From Magicicada cassinii (Eukaryota; Arthropoda; Insecta; Hemiptera; Cicadidae), in the NCBI GenBank assembly GCA_028571305.1, contig JAOXNS010633078.1, positions 1-20,092 of the forward strand: a DNA stretch of 20,092 nt, in the 5' to 3' direction. Shown one piece after another: positions 1 to 8,180 of the stretch; within the stretch, counting starts at the first letter, position 1; every line of letters begins with the position of its first letter. The notes beneath the pieces are model-generated. The model worked only from the letters and a program-made list of their open reading frames with translations. It ran no database searches and was not told the DNA's origin. Position numbers and translations under genes: made by a program.

Positions 1-728
1 TTTCTTCATCTTTCTTCACATAGAACTTCAACATTAGTTATATGTGCTGTCCATGAAATGCTGAGTATTCTACGGTAAAACCACATTTCAAAGAAGTCCA
101 TCTTTTTAGTTGTGGCTTCAGTGAAAGTCCAAGATTCTACACCGTACAAGAGGACCGAGAATACGTAGCAGCGTAAAAGTCTCATCTTTTTGTTTATTGT
201 TAAATCGTGACTTTTGAATTAACTGCTCATTCTAGTGTACTGCTCTTGCCTTTTCAATTCTGCTCTTTATTTCTTGAGAGTAGTCCCGTTGTTCATTGAT
301 TATGGTACCAAGATATGTAAATTGGCTTACACGTTCAACTGGCCTTTGGTTATATTACAGGTGCAGTTTGTGAACTTCTTCTTAGATTGAATCGTGAGCT
401 TCGTTTTATCAACATTGATCTCTAGACCATATCTACGGCTGCTTTCTGTCACTCTATTCACTAGTTGTAGCAGCCCCTCTAAGCTGTGTGCGAATATGAC
501 GGTATCATCCGCATAATGTATGTTATTTATTCTTTCACCGTTCAGAGGGATTTTTATTTAAAGCTTCTCTAAAAATATCTTCCGAGTAGATGATGAATGA
601 AAGCGGAGATAGTATACATCCTTGTCTTACTCCACGCAGAATCTGGAACTCTTCAGTTTTCTCTGTATCTACTCTAACTAATGCAGATTGGTTCCAATGC
701 AGTGTAGCTATTATCCTTAGACTTTTTC
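1..728 (-). mobile_element. RTE-type LINE fragment, reverse transcriptase domain (copy 1)
   Basis: Read on the minus strand, this block gives pieces of a reverse transcriptase: VRQGCILSPLSFIIYSED (RT motif B, about 600-660), then INNIHYADDTVIF with the catalytic YADD (about 500-530), then the thumb region, and at the window edge the stretch that reads YGVESWTL and YRRILRIS in the other copies. This order and wording match RTE-clade non-LTR retrotransposons. The frame is interrupted by stops and shifts, so it is a dead copy. It is clearly related over about 550 bp to the copy at 17795-18374 (same strand) and, for the thumb and C-terminal part, to 3655-4340 (plus strand). The 3' end lies outside the window. 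The upstream (5') end fades into A-rich sequence near 728, so the element is 5'-truncated. Confidence 0.85.
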
Positions 729-1440
729 ATGTTATATTAAAAAAAAATGAAAATACGTAATAGTGAATAAATATTCTAGAGTAACGGTGGACCGTTGTGA
801 ACAAATTTTCATTATGATCCGAACACAACACTGCTCGTTTATTTTCATCAATGACAGGCCCCAATTGTAGGTAGGCAAAGCCAAGTGGCTCGAGCTCAAA
901 TTTCGGAATCTGTAGTCTGAATCAGTTCACAGATTTCTCACATTCTAACTTCCCTTGAACCTTTTCCATAACACGTTCCCATCTTCTTAACCACAGTGTT
1001 CTAAGGCCGTTTTTGTTCCACGATTTTCTTGGACAACTCTTTTTTTTCCTCCCACACGTTGTTGCCAGTTCGAAATTTTACAAGGCCACCTTTGATTGTC
1101 ATATGTACTAAGTAACCAAAATTAAGTTAGGTAAGTTGCAGACTTATTTATGAATATTTATTTATAACAAACTAACTCAGTTACGGTTCTTGATATACAT
1201 AAAATATTGGGTAACGAAAAATATTTTATCGGATAATTTGCCGCAGTCACTGCTGGGGACCGACAGTCCCAGAGGTAGCCTACACCAAGAAAATATTCGC
1301 TAAGAAGACAAAATGAATTAAACTAAATTAAATGTTAAAAAATCCCACAGTTTAGTATATTACCACGGTAGTAGTAGAGCTAAAACATCCCTCAAATGGA
1401 AACTTGATTTCGCTTTACATTAAGAAAAGAACAAATTAAA
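729..1440. other. AT-rich spacer, no gene recognised
   Basis: No open frame of note and no recognised repeat. A small hairpin lies near 1255-1275 (CTGGGGAC paired with GTCCCAG), inside a slightly GC-richer patch. I see no reason to call it functional. Confidence 0.5.
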
Positions 1441-1444
1441 ATTA

Positions 1445-2440
1445 GCACACGTCATCTTCTTCTTCATATGGTAGTATATCGATACATGTAGTGTTGACCA
1501 TGTTTCTCCACTGTAGTGCTCTTCGCGGCGTATAAGCCTGCATTACTCGTATAAAGCCAATCCCATCACCAATGTTGCGGGACCACAATCCTAGAATGAA
1601 GCCCAGAAACATCTCCACTCTCCACCCGCTAGACACGTCCGCGAGTGATCTGCTCAATGCGAGGAGACTAACGGTCTCAGCCACTGAGTTGAGTGAGACC
1701 ACGAATGGCCGCACAAAACGTTCCACAGCGGCGGTCTCGAGGAGGCGCCGTTTCGGGACCAGATGACACGCGAAAGGTGGGGGCCAGCCATCGCACTGGT
1801 GTCAGTTACAGGCTCGCAGCAGCGCTGGTTACACACAGACGCGAAATCAAGCGCTGGCTCTCCCCTAACGCTGTACCTACGCTTATCCCGATTATCAGCA
1901 CTGATACTGCCGAAAAACGGATAGCCCTGCGCCCCGTAAGGTAGCGTACGCAAGGGTGGGGTTCTCGGAGGGAATTGAGCCACCGGTTATCAGCGGTAAG
2001 GCTCAACCCACAACCATCCCGGAATTTTTCCGGGGTCCACCTAACGGGGCTCGGTCCGCAACGCGGTGTTTTCCTGCACGGCCCTCTCCCACCGTGCAGG
2101 GGCGTGTCGCGTGCCGACCTCTCCTACTAGGGTTCACCGCACGATGTAAATTAGGTCCACTGGAGAAGGAGTGGTTGCCTAGTGCGGCTACTTGCCAGGG
2201 ACATGGGAGCCCTGGTTACCGTTCCCAAGTGACACTCTCACCCACCGGCTAGTCCGCCCCAATTTCAGCTGACTTCGCCGGTTCCCCCCCTCGGGCCAAC
2301 GATGAGGCGGCGCTGCGGGTGTCAGGTGGGGAGGGCAAGTCCGAGCCACCGGAAATGGCAGTATAGACCTATCGTATACTGCGCCCCAGGGGCCGTAGCC
2401 CCCAGACCCCCACCCTCGGGGGAGTATATCTATACAATCT
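1445..2440 (-). mobile_element. GC-rich inserted block, possibly the 3' part of a LINE
   Basis: About 950 bp of strongly GC-rich sequence sits abruptly in AT-rich surroundings. On the minus strand an open frame covers 1442-1726 and extends further upstream; its last part includes GDGIGFIRVMQAYTPRRALQ and ends in an acidic tail. Just beyond, the minus strand reads ATGAAGAAGAAGATGACG, like the GAA-rich tails of some LINEs. The opposite end (2380-2425) is rich in G/C runs and short hairpins. A 14-bp near-direct repeat, AGTATATCGATACA at 1473-1486 and AGTATATCTATACA at 2423-2436, brackets the GC-rich part exactly and could be a target-site duplication. I do not recognise the family. LINE 3' region is the best guess; a nonautonomous element is an alternative. 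Confidence 0.4.
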
Positions 2441-2445
2441 CATAA

Positions 2446-2652
2446 TCAAAACGTCGAAAATACGGTTACGGGTACGTCGAAAGTACGGGTAGGGATATTG
2501 GGACAGTTTCGAAGTCGACTATTATATTACTGTTAGATGCCGACGGACTTTCGGTGGAGAAAACTAAGCACATCATAAGAAACAGCTTGATGGATGACGT
2601 AGAGGCTGAAATGATTATGGAGGCGCAAAGTAGAGCAACGGACAAGGAGTGA
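2446..2652 (+). CDS. small unrecognised open frame (C-terminal stub?)
   Basis: An open frame of about 68 codons runs from just after a stop at 2443-2445 to TGA at 2650-2652. It includes the stretch ILLLDADGLSVEKTKHII and an acidic, helical-looking end with DDVEAEMIMEAQSR. No clear start codon stands at its beginning. It abuts the GC-rich block and shares its richer base composition, so it may belong to that element or be the last piece of a coding sequence brought in with it. I do not recognise the protein. It could also be chance. Confidence 0.25.
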   Translation, partial: SKRRKYGYGYVESTGRDIGTVSKSTIILLLDADGLSVEKTKHIIRNSLMDDVEAEMIMEAQSRATDKE

Positions 2653-2737
2653 CCTGATACTTGGGCACCCAACAATGCAAAGTGTTGACAACGTCAAAAA
2701 ATTTTTTCAGCTATTTTAACTATGTTAGCAGTCTTTA

Positions 2738-2840
2738 TAAAAACGTTGTCGTTTTTGTTGCTTCTCTACTATGTACAATTTTCCCTCGAACGAGGCCTTT
2801 CGGTTTCGCAACCATTATCATAGCAGAGAAGCAACAAAAT
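2738..2840. repeat. imperfect inverted repeat / hairpin
   Basis: GTTGCTTCTCTACTATG at about 2757-2773 is matched in reverse complement by CATAGCAGAGAAGCAAC at about 2820-2836 (one mismatch in 17), with weaker pairing extending outward (CGTTTTT... against ...AATACG). The loop is about 46 bp. It could be a small foldback or miniature DNA element. No target duplication was identified. Confidence 0.5.
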
Positions 2841-2879
2841 ACGAAAAAGTATTTTGTTTGGCCTCTCTACGTATGAGTT

Positions 2880-3458
2880 TGTGTACAGTGGAAGTGCTTT
2901 ATCAGATTTGCAAACAATACAATATCAAAATCTCCAGTATAAAAACAACAGTAATAGCAATCTGAGGCAAGGAGCCAATAACAACAAAACTAACGAATAG
3001 TGATCGAATTCTAGAAGAGATGAGCCACTTTAATTATCTGGGAAACGATGTTGGCTATCATAAGAATTTTGATATGGATGTTAAAGTAAGTCCCTGTACT
3101 GCCTTATGGACAACAAGACAATAAAATACTGGCGTTGGAAATGGCGTTCTTAAGATGAGTTAAAAGGTGTTCTAAACTTGACCGTATGAGGAACAAAGCT
3201 ACAAGAGAAAAGTTACAAATTTTTAACTTGAATGTAAAATTAAAAGATTACAAACAACGGTGGAAAGAACACTTAGAAAGAATGTCACATTCCAGACTGG
3301 CTAAACAAATCTGGATATATGAGCCTATAGGGCACAGGTGTGTGTGTGCGTGTGTGTGTGTGTGTGTGCGTGTGTGTGTAGACACCGGAAGAGATAGCTG
3401 GAGGAACAGGCAGCAACTTGCCTATGCCGTGTTGTGAGGATAATGATGATGATGATAG
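2880..3458 (+). mobile_element. LINE fragment with (GAT)n tail
   Basis: The plus strand encodes recognisable RT-thumb and C-terminal LINE pieces: LYQICKQYNIKISSIKTTV, then MSHFNYLGNDVGY (about 2890-3065), then an interior gap, then DYKQRWKEHLERM and KQIWIYEPIGHR (about 3240-3335). It ends RNRQQ... followed by a (GAT)n tail at 3443-3458. This is the conserved end of a common insect LINE family; the fragment at 10153-10456 belongs to the same or a near family. Stops and an internal deletion make it dead. A (TG)n microsatellite occupies the place where family members usually read GRRDVGRP. Confidence 0.75.
3338..3380. repeat. (TG)n microsatellite
   Basis: About 20 TG/CG units lie inside the LINE C-terminal coding sequence, right after the codons for EPIGHR. 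The tract replaces part of a conserved motif rather than sitting in spacer DNA. Long HTHTHT or VCVCVC frames on either strand here are translations of this tract, not proteins. Confidence 0.9.
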
Positions 3459-3641
3459 TTCTCGCTCTTTTTGACATTGCCTTCTCCTCAGAGGAAATAT
3501 AAGTGAGACTAAATTCGAGCACCAGCAATGGTAAGTTTGCCAACAGTTAATTAGAGCTTGGGACAAAACAGTTACTGGAACACGAAGACTCGGCAACAAC
3601 GTCGAGAGTTACAAGGTTCACTTTTAATCACATTTAATATG

Positions 3642-3654
3642 AGGACCATTCAAG
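3642..3654 (+). repeat. target-site duplication, left
   Basis: AGGACCATTCAAG precedes the RTE LINE. It is repeated after the LINE at 4341-4352 as AGGACCATTAAG, and exists once, uninterrupted, in the empty-site copy at 18559-18570 (AGGACCATTCAG). Confidence 0.85.
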
Positions 3655-4340
3655 CTAAAGATTGTATCTAAGAACAAATTTACAAAGTGCACCCTTAATA
3701 TAAACCAAAGGCCAGTTAAGCATGTAAGCTAGTTTACATATCATGGTACTATAGTCAATGAACAATGAATGGGACGACTATCAAAAGGTAAAGAGCAGAA
3801 TTGAAAAGGCAAGAGCAGTGTACACTAGAATGAACAGTTTATTCAAATGTCACGAATTAACAATTAACACAAAGATAAGCCTTTTACAGAGCCTCTTGAT
3901 GTGCCTCTTCCACGGTGTAGAATCTTGAACATTGACTGAAGCCATTACTAAAAAATTGGAATCTTTCGAAACGTGGCTTTACCGTAGAATACTGACCATT
4001 TCATGGACCGCACATATAATTAATGTTGAAGTTCCTAGAAAGATAAAGAAAGGAAGAGGAGTTATTAACACAGTGAAGATAAGAAAGTTTCAGTATCTGG
4101 GACGTCTCATGAGAAGTGAACAGAGATTTTACTTATTGCAGTCCATACTACAGGCAAAAGTACTTAGAAAGAGATTAGTTGGGCGACCGAGAATACCATG
4201 GCTGAGAAATTTAATGACTTTGAATGGTTTTGCTTGAATACAACTGACTTATTCCGTGCAGCAGTACAGAAAGTTAAAATAGCCTTTATGATATCCAACA
4301 TCCGAAACGGATGGGAACTATCAGAAGAAGAAGAAGAGGA
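3655..4340 (+). mobile_element. RTE-type LINE, 5'-truncated (copy 2)
   Basis: This is the 3' end of an RTE-clade LINE: thumb remnants with NKFTKCTLNINQRPVKHVS, then LESFETWLYRRILTISWT and a C-terminal RKFQYLGRLMRSEQR (about 3950-4125), then the family's last block (QLFRAAV-like, about 4245-4290), ending in a GAAGAAGAAGAAGAGG tail. Several stops and frameshifts are present. The insertion is bounded by a 12-13-bp target duplication, and the second genomic copy of its host repeat lacks it, so both ends are well fixed. About 686 bp remain of an element that is normally over 3 kb. Confidence 0.9.
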
Positions 4341-4352
4341 AGGACCATTAAG
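4341..4352 (+). repeat. target-site duplication, right
   Basis: AGGACCATTAAG follows directly on the GAA-rich LINE tail and continues into the second half of the ~300-bp repeat. Confidence 0.85.
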
Positions 4353-4501
4353 TAAATTTCCCTCTCGTAAAGCCCCACTTGGAGTGGAGTTCTCTCTACA
4401 GACATCAACGTGAAAGCAAACAGCCAATCACGTGTAAAGACAGACGTGCACTTAAAAGAAACAAGTCCTGGCATGTTGGCAAAAACCAGTCTTTTCTTAA
4501 C

Positions 4502-5479
4502 TGTCTCCTTGCGACAACAAGAACAGAATATTGGTATGTATAACCATACATGACTTCATGTTCTAAGATGTGTATTTAAAATCATTTTTGAGATGAAATA
4601 CGCGTATAACCGTAGAAACTACTTCTTTCTTCAGCTTTAACTACTGTACTGTGGTCACTAACTTATACCACCTCGCGTTAGCGCACTCGATTTTCATTGA
4701 TGATGGCATTCGATGGCAGTGCTGAAACTGTGGTTTTACGGAAAACATTGGACCACGGCCAAAGAGCCCGGGAAGAAATATTAATAAGAAACTACTTATT
4801 TGTTGTCGATAACGTAGGATACATAATAAAAAGTATCCCCTCACCTTACAACTATCATTTCTATTTATAAAAAATGACCCCCTCGTCAACTACCCTTTTT
4901 AATAATAAATATTTCATCTACCTATCTACAGTGGAGTATTATGAGTTTCTTTTCAGGATCCTTTATTTAACCGATCTTCACCAAAATCAATAGACTTTGA
5001 GTCCTCTACAACTCACACACATATGCAAAACATTATTTGATTCTGTTTGAATTTGCGCCAGTTATCGTTCACCATACAAAAAATTCTACACACAGACATC
5101 CAAACAGACACTTTTCAGAAAATAACTTTTCTCCATGTGTTGAGGGTAGTACAATCAGAATCATGCCTTATCTCGAACAAGATTTTTTTCGCCATCACCA
5201 TACTTCCATTTCCTTATGAAACATGGAAGTAAAAATAAACCAAGATTTGTAAATAAAAGTCCAAATATACGCCGAACATGATTAAACAGAATTTTAACAC
5301 AAAAAGTGATTCCGAAATCTAGTTTCGGAAATTCAAAAGTTTTAGGAGCTGGCCCATAAATAAGTGATAAAATTTTTATAACTGAATAGTGTGATTTAAA
5401 ACATAAATCGGAACGTACTGTTTACCTTGAAAGTTATTAAATTTACGGGCACCGTAGAAAAAAATTTAAAAAAATTGTT
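4502..5479. other. AT-rich spacer with decayed repeat-like sequence
   Basis: No gene seen. The part at about 5060-5240, with an ACACAGACATCCAAACAGACA segment followed by a TTTTTTTCGCCATCACCATACTTCC-like stretch, reminds me of a dispersed noncoding repeat common in insect genomes, but I cannot confirm it. The rest is unassigned. Confidence 0.35.
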
Positions 5480-6360
5480 TAAATAAAAGACGAAGAAGAA
5501 GAAAGCAAGAAAGCATGTAGGAAATCTCAGAGATAGCGGAGAAAACTGGCCTCCAAATCTCCTTTGCTAAAACGGAAATTATGACCACCCTATTTAAATA
5601 CCAGAAAACTTTCCTAGACACTACGTATGGTAAAATAAAATATACTAATAATTTTAAATATTTTGGGGAAAACATATCCCGAAACGCCTCAGACGAAGAA
5701 TCCTTTAAGATAAGGAAACTCAAATTAGCAAATGCTTTTAGCCTAATCCGGGAACTGTACGGAAAGAAAAACCTATCCAGAAAAGCAGAAGTCCGCCATT
5801 ATAGTACAGTCATCAGGCCGGTGATCATATATGGAATATAAACAATTAGCTTTCAAAATTTGGAACCTCTTTTAAAATTGAAGGAAGAATTCTTCGGAAA
5901 ATTTATAGACCCAAGAAAACCGAAGAGGGGTACAGGCATAGACCCAGAGAAGAACTGTACAGGGATCTGGATGATATGAAAACGGCTTTGCGAAGGAAAA
6001 GACAGATTCCTTTGGACATATAGATCGGATGTATCATTCCAGTTTAAATAAACCAATTTTTAAATATATCTGGCAACCTTCCAGTCTGAACGGATACACC
6101 GAAAAACTCAAGGAGGAAATGATAAAACTAGGTATCTCTTTGGACGACTGTGTGAATAGAAATGCACACAGAAGCGAAATTCAAAATCTTGAGGTTGTCT
6201 GCGGTGAGAAGAATACGAAAAAGGGGTGGACAGTGGAAAGGAATGGGGCGCATAGTGTGCGAATGAGGGCCTTCTGGAAGGAGAAGGAAAGGAAATGTTA
6301 TTCGCGTGGCCAACGGCTGCCCTGTTTGTGCAAAAAAAAATTAAAAATTAAAATCTATGT
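5480..6360 (+). mobile_element. LINE fragment, RT thumb to C-terminus
   Basis: On the plus strand the frame reads IAEKTGLQISFAKTEIMTT, then NNFKYFGENISRN, then SRKAEVRHYSTVIRPVIIYG (5540-5840), all typical of the palm/thumb region of insect non-LTR retrotransposons. After a stop and shifts it ends with KKGWTVERNGAHSVRMRAFW near 6220-6280, the lysine/arginine-rich C-terminal signature of the same family, followed by an A-rich tail (about 6330-6355). The 5' two-thirds (endonuclease and most of RT) are missing. The copy at 12300-13255 is related. Confidence 0.8.
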
Positions 6361-6802
6361 TAGCTAAAAATGATGGGATGTTTATGGGGAGGACTAACTC
6401 TGTAAAAAGTCAAGCCTTAAGTATAATATATTCTGTATCGCTGTTATTTGTATTTTTATTATTATTACTTTTTAGTAAAAATTTAAGTACTGTACACACA
6501 CACTAATTATATTAATTGTTATTAAATATGAAAGTGAGATACCAATAGATGGTTATTTCGCTGTTATTTACTGGATGCAATGGGACATTTAGATAATACG
6601 TCTTTAACAATTAAGCTTATTGTCTATTTTAAATTAAAAAAGATTATGTTAACAATTTAAATTCACCGTAATCGTCTCGACTATCTTTATTACTGTGAGA
6701 GCTATAATAATGTAGTGTTATCAAATACTACTTATTGTACGTATATGATTATTAAACCGTACCATACGTCGCCGATTAGCAGCATTGCTCCTGTGTAAAG
6801 CA
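6361..6802. other. AT-rich sequence upstream of the host gene
   Basis: No coding frame or recognised repeat. It would contain the proximal promoter of the gene starting at 6857. I see no convincing TATA box at the expected distance. Confidence 0.4.
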
Positions 6803-6808
6803 TCAGTG
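6803..6808 (+). promoter_or_regulatory. candidate arthropod initiator (Inr)
   Basis: TCAGTG resembles the arthropod TCAGT initiator and lies about 50 bp before the signal-peptide ATG, giving a plausible short 5' UTR. No TATA or clear downstream promoter element supports it, and such hexamers occur often by chance. Confidence 0.25.
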
Positions 6809-6856
6809 TGTAAAATAATTACAAAGAGAGTTTGTGACTTAACCATTTAACCAACT

Positions 6857-6952
6857 ATGAAGATTTTAGTTTTAATATTTCTGTGTTTTTTCATTACGTC
6901 AAACAGTTTCGTTTTAGGTGAATTAATTAACTTTACACCGAAAGGATCAAAT
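6857..6952 (+). CDS. host gene exon 1: signal peptide exon of the AAA-ATPase-like protein
   Basis: Thirty-two codons begin at an ATG with A at -3 and an in-frame TAA two codons upstream (6848-6850), which fixes the start. The product begins MK, then the hydrophobic core ILVLIFLCFFI, then a polar TSNSFVLG cleavage region, so it looks like a classical secretory signal peptide, followed by ELINFTPKGSN. The exon ends on a whole codon at AAT, followed by GTAAGC, a good 5' splice donor; without splicing it stops three codons later. Phase 0 matches exon 2, whose open frame begins exactly at a splice acceptor. The pairing is inference: no transcript was seen, and 3.9 kb of transposon-filled intron separates the two. 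Confidence 0.7.
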
Positions 6953-7409
6953 GTAAGCTCATAATTATTCTCTGTACATTGTATGCACTTGAATGCCATA
7001 CGTTTTCTGCAGTAATATGAGTTCTTTATACTCACAGAACTAATGCCACTAGTATAAATTCTAAAGTTACATGAATTAAATTTCTATTCTAATAATATAT
7101 TTTAATTTAAGAATTTCAATTCTAAGTTAATAATATTTCTATTGTCATATAACAATATAAAAACTTGTTAGTGTAAATACTTCATGTGTCACAGGTCAAA
7201 CCTAACGTGTTACAGGCCTATAATTACTATATTCACAGTGGATAATAAGTTCCTGAGGTTAAATAAATAATGCCCCACAGACGTCTGAGCCCTATGATTT
7301 ATCTCCGCGATAGGAATCTTGTTCTTCACATGCGGTCTTCGTTGGCAATCATCAAGGCTATTCGTATTAGGAAAGCACCATATCACTAAAGATGAATGCT
7401 GATGCAATT

Positions 7410-7429
7410 ATACGACACGTATGTCGTAT
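7410..7429. repeat. 20-bp palindrome
   Basis: ATACGACA and TGTCGTAT form a perfect 8-bp inverted repeat around a 4-bp centre. A further half-site, ATACGACAT, occurs near 7509. Function unknown. Confidence 0.5.
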
Positions 7430-7637
7430 TCTTCCAATACATGTTTGTCACATAAGTTATTGTTGCAGGATGACACCTTGGAGCAGTTGGTATATTTCTG
7501 TCCATAGTATACGACATGGGGACTGATGTGTTCGCCTTTGTATTGTTATTATAAGTTCCTCGCAATTTTTTATTCTTGTTAGCAATTCTGTCTTTATATT
7601 TTCTCCATTAATAATGTGTACCCTATATTTTCATATG

Positions 7638-8180
7638 CGAGGGCTAATCAGAAAGTTCCGATAGGATATTAAAGAAAACTAAGAATATATTTACAAAATA
7701 TTTTTATTGGTATTTGGATACACACCGTACGCTATTTACTTTTCTATTGATTTTCCGCCATTTTGAAACACTTGACATAGCGAGGCACCAGAGGTTGTAT
7801 ACCTTTGTCATAGAAATTTCCTGCTTGTGTTTGAACCATGTATTAACAGGTTGTTTGACATTGTTGGCCACAAAGGAAGGATTTCTTATGCTTGAAAAGA
7901 TGATATTCGCTTGGTGTGAGGTTTGGGTTGTAAGGCGGACGATCAAATGTTTGCCAGCCAAAATGTTTGAGGAAATGGTATGTTGCAGCGGCAGTGTGTG
8001 TGTGTGTGTGTTTGTGTAGAGTGCCACGATTTATAGCAATTTCCCGGGTAAGCATCCTACGTCGCTTACTCTGACCGGACTAACCAAAATGTTGTATCCA
8101 TCTTGGTACCACTGAATCGCTTGCTGCTTCTTCTCCATACATATATTGAAACTCTGGCGGTGAATTTCAATTGTTTTACT
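7638..8180 (-). mobile_element. older mariner (A), 3' part with terminal repeat
   Basis: On the minus strand this reads IEIHRQSFNICMEKK (start of a mariner N-terminus, 8171 downward), then after an internal deletion SKRRRMLTREIA, then HTHTHTAAATYHFL, FDRPPYNPNLTPSEYHLF (the region of the last catalytic residue) and GIQPLVPRYVKCF, with a stop at about 7744. It ends at CGAGGGCTAATCAGAAAGTTCC (7638-7659 read on plus), which resembles mariner terminal inverted repeats. Its 5' piece is at 9439-9545, on the far side of a younger mariner. The middle third of the transposase is lost. The usual catalytic HDNARPHTAA-type motif is overwritten by a (GT)n tract. Confidence 0.75.
7994..8017. repeat. (GT)n microsatellite inside mariner A
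   Basis: The tract lies within the codons that in relatives specify the HDNARPHTAA segment; on the coding strand it now reads HKHTHTHTAA, which removes the second catalytic aspartate. Confidence 0.85.

Larger units (their letters stand above)
3487..4501. repeat. ~300-bp unnamed repeat, left copy, split by a LINE
   Basis: The halves 3487-3654 and 4341-4501 together match the uninterrupted copy at 18411-18710, in the same order and strand. Shared landmarks are TTGGGACAAAACAGTTACTGGA, split here only by small changes, a CGGCAACAACGTCG-like segment, TTAATCACATTTAAT, AGGACCATT, AGCCAATCACGTGTAAAG and ACAAGTCCTGGCATGTTG. No coding potential, tRNA-like promoter boxes or terminal inverted repeats were seen. 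The family is unknown to me. Confidence 0.8.

Noticed and set aside
1572-2252. Several plus-strand frames of 60-98 codons in the GC-rich block
   Set aside because: GC-rich DNA has few stops; these overlap one another and the better minus-strand frame, and none resembles a protein I know.
1500-2440. rRNA gene fragment
   Set aside because: The GC-rich block first suggested rDNA, but I could not place any conserved 18S, 5.8S or 28S segment in it on either strand.
3285-3599. Open frames on the minus strand with HTHTHT runs
   Set aside because: They translate the (TG)n tract and flanking LINE or repeat sequence out of frame.
7714-8019. 101-codon plus-strand frame
   Set aside because: It is the antisense of the mariner A transposase remnant.
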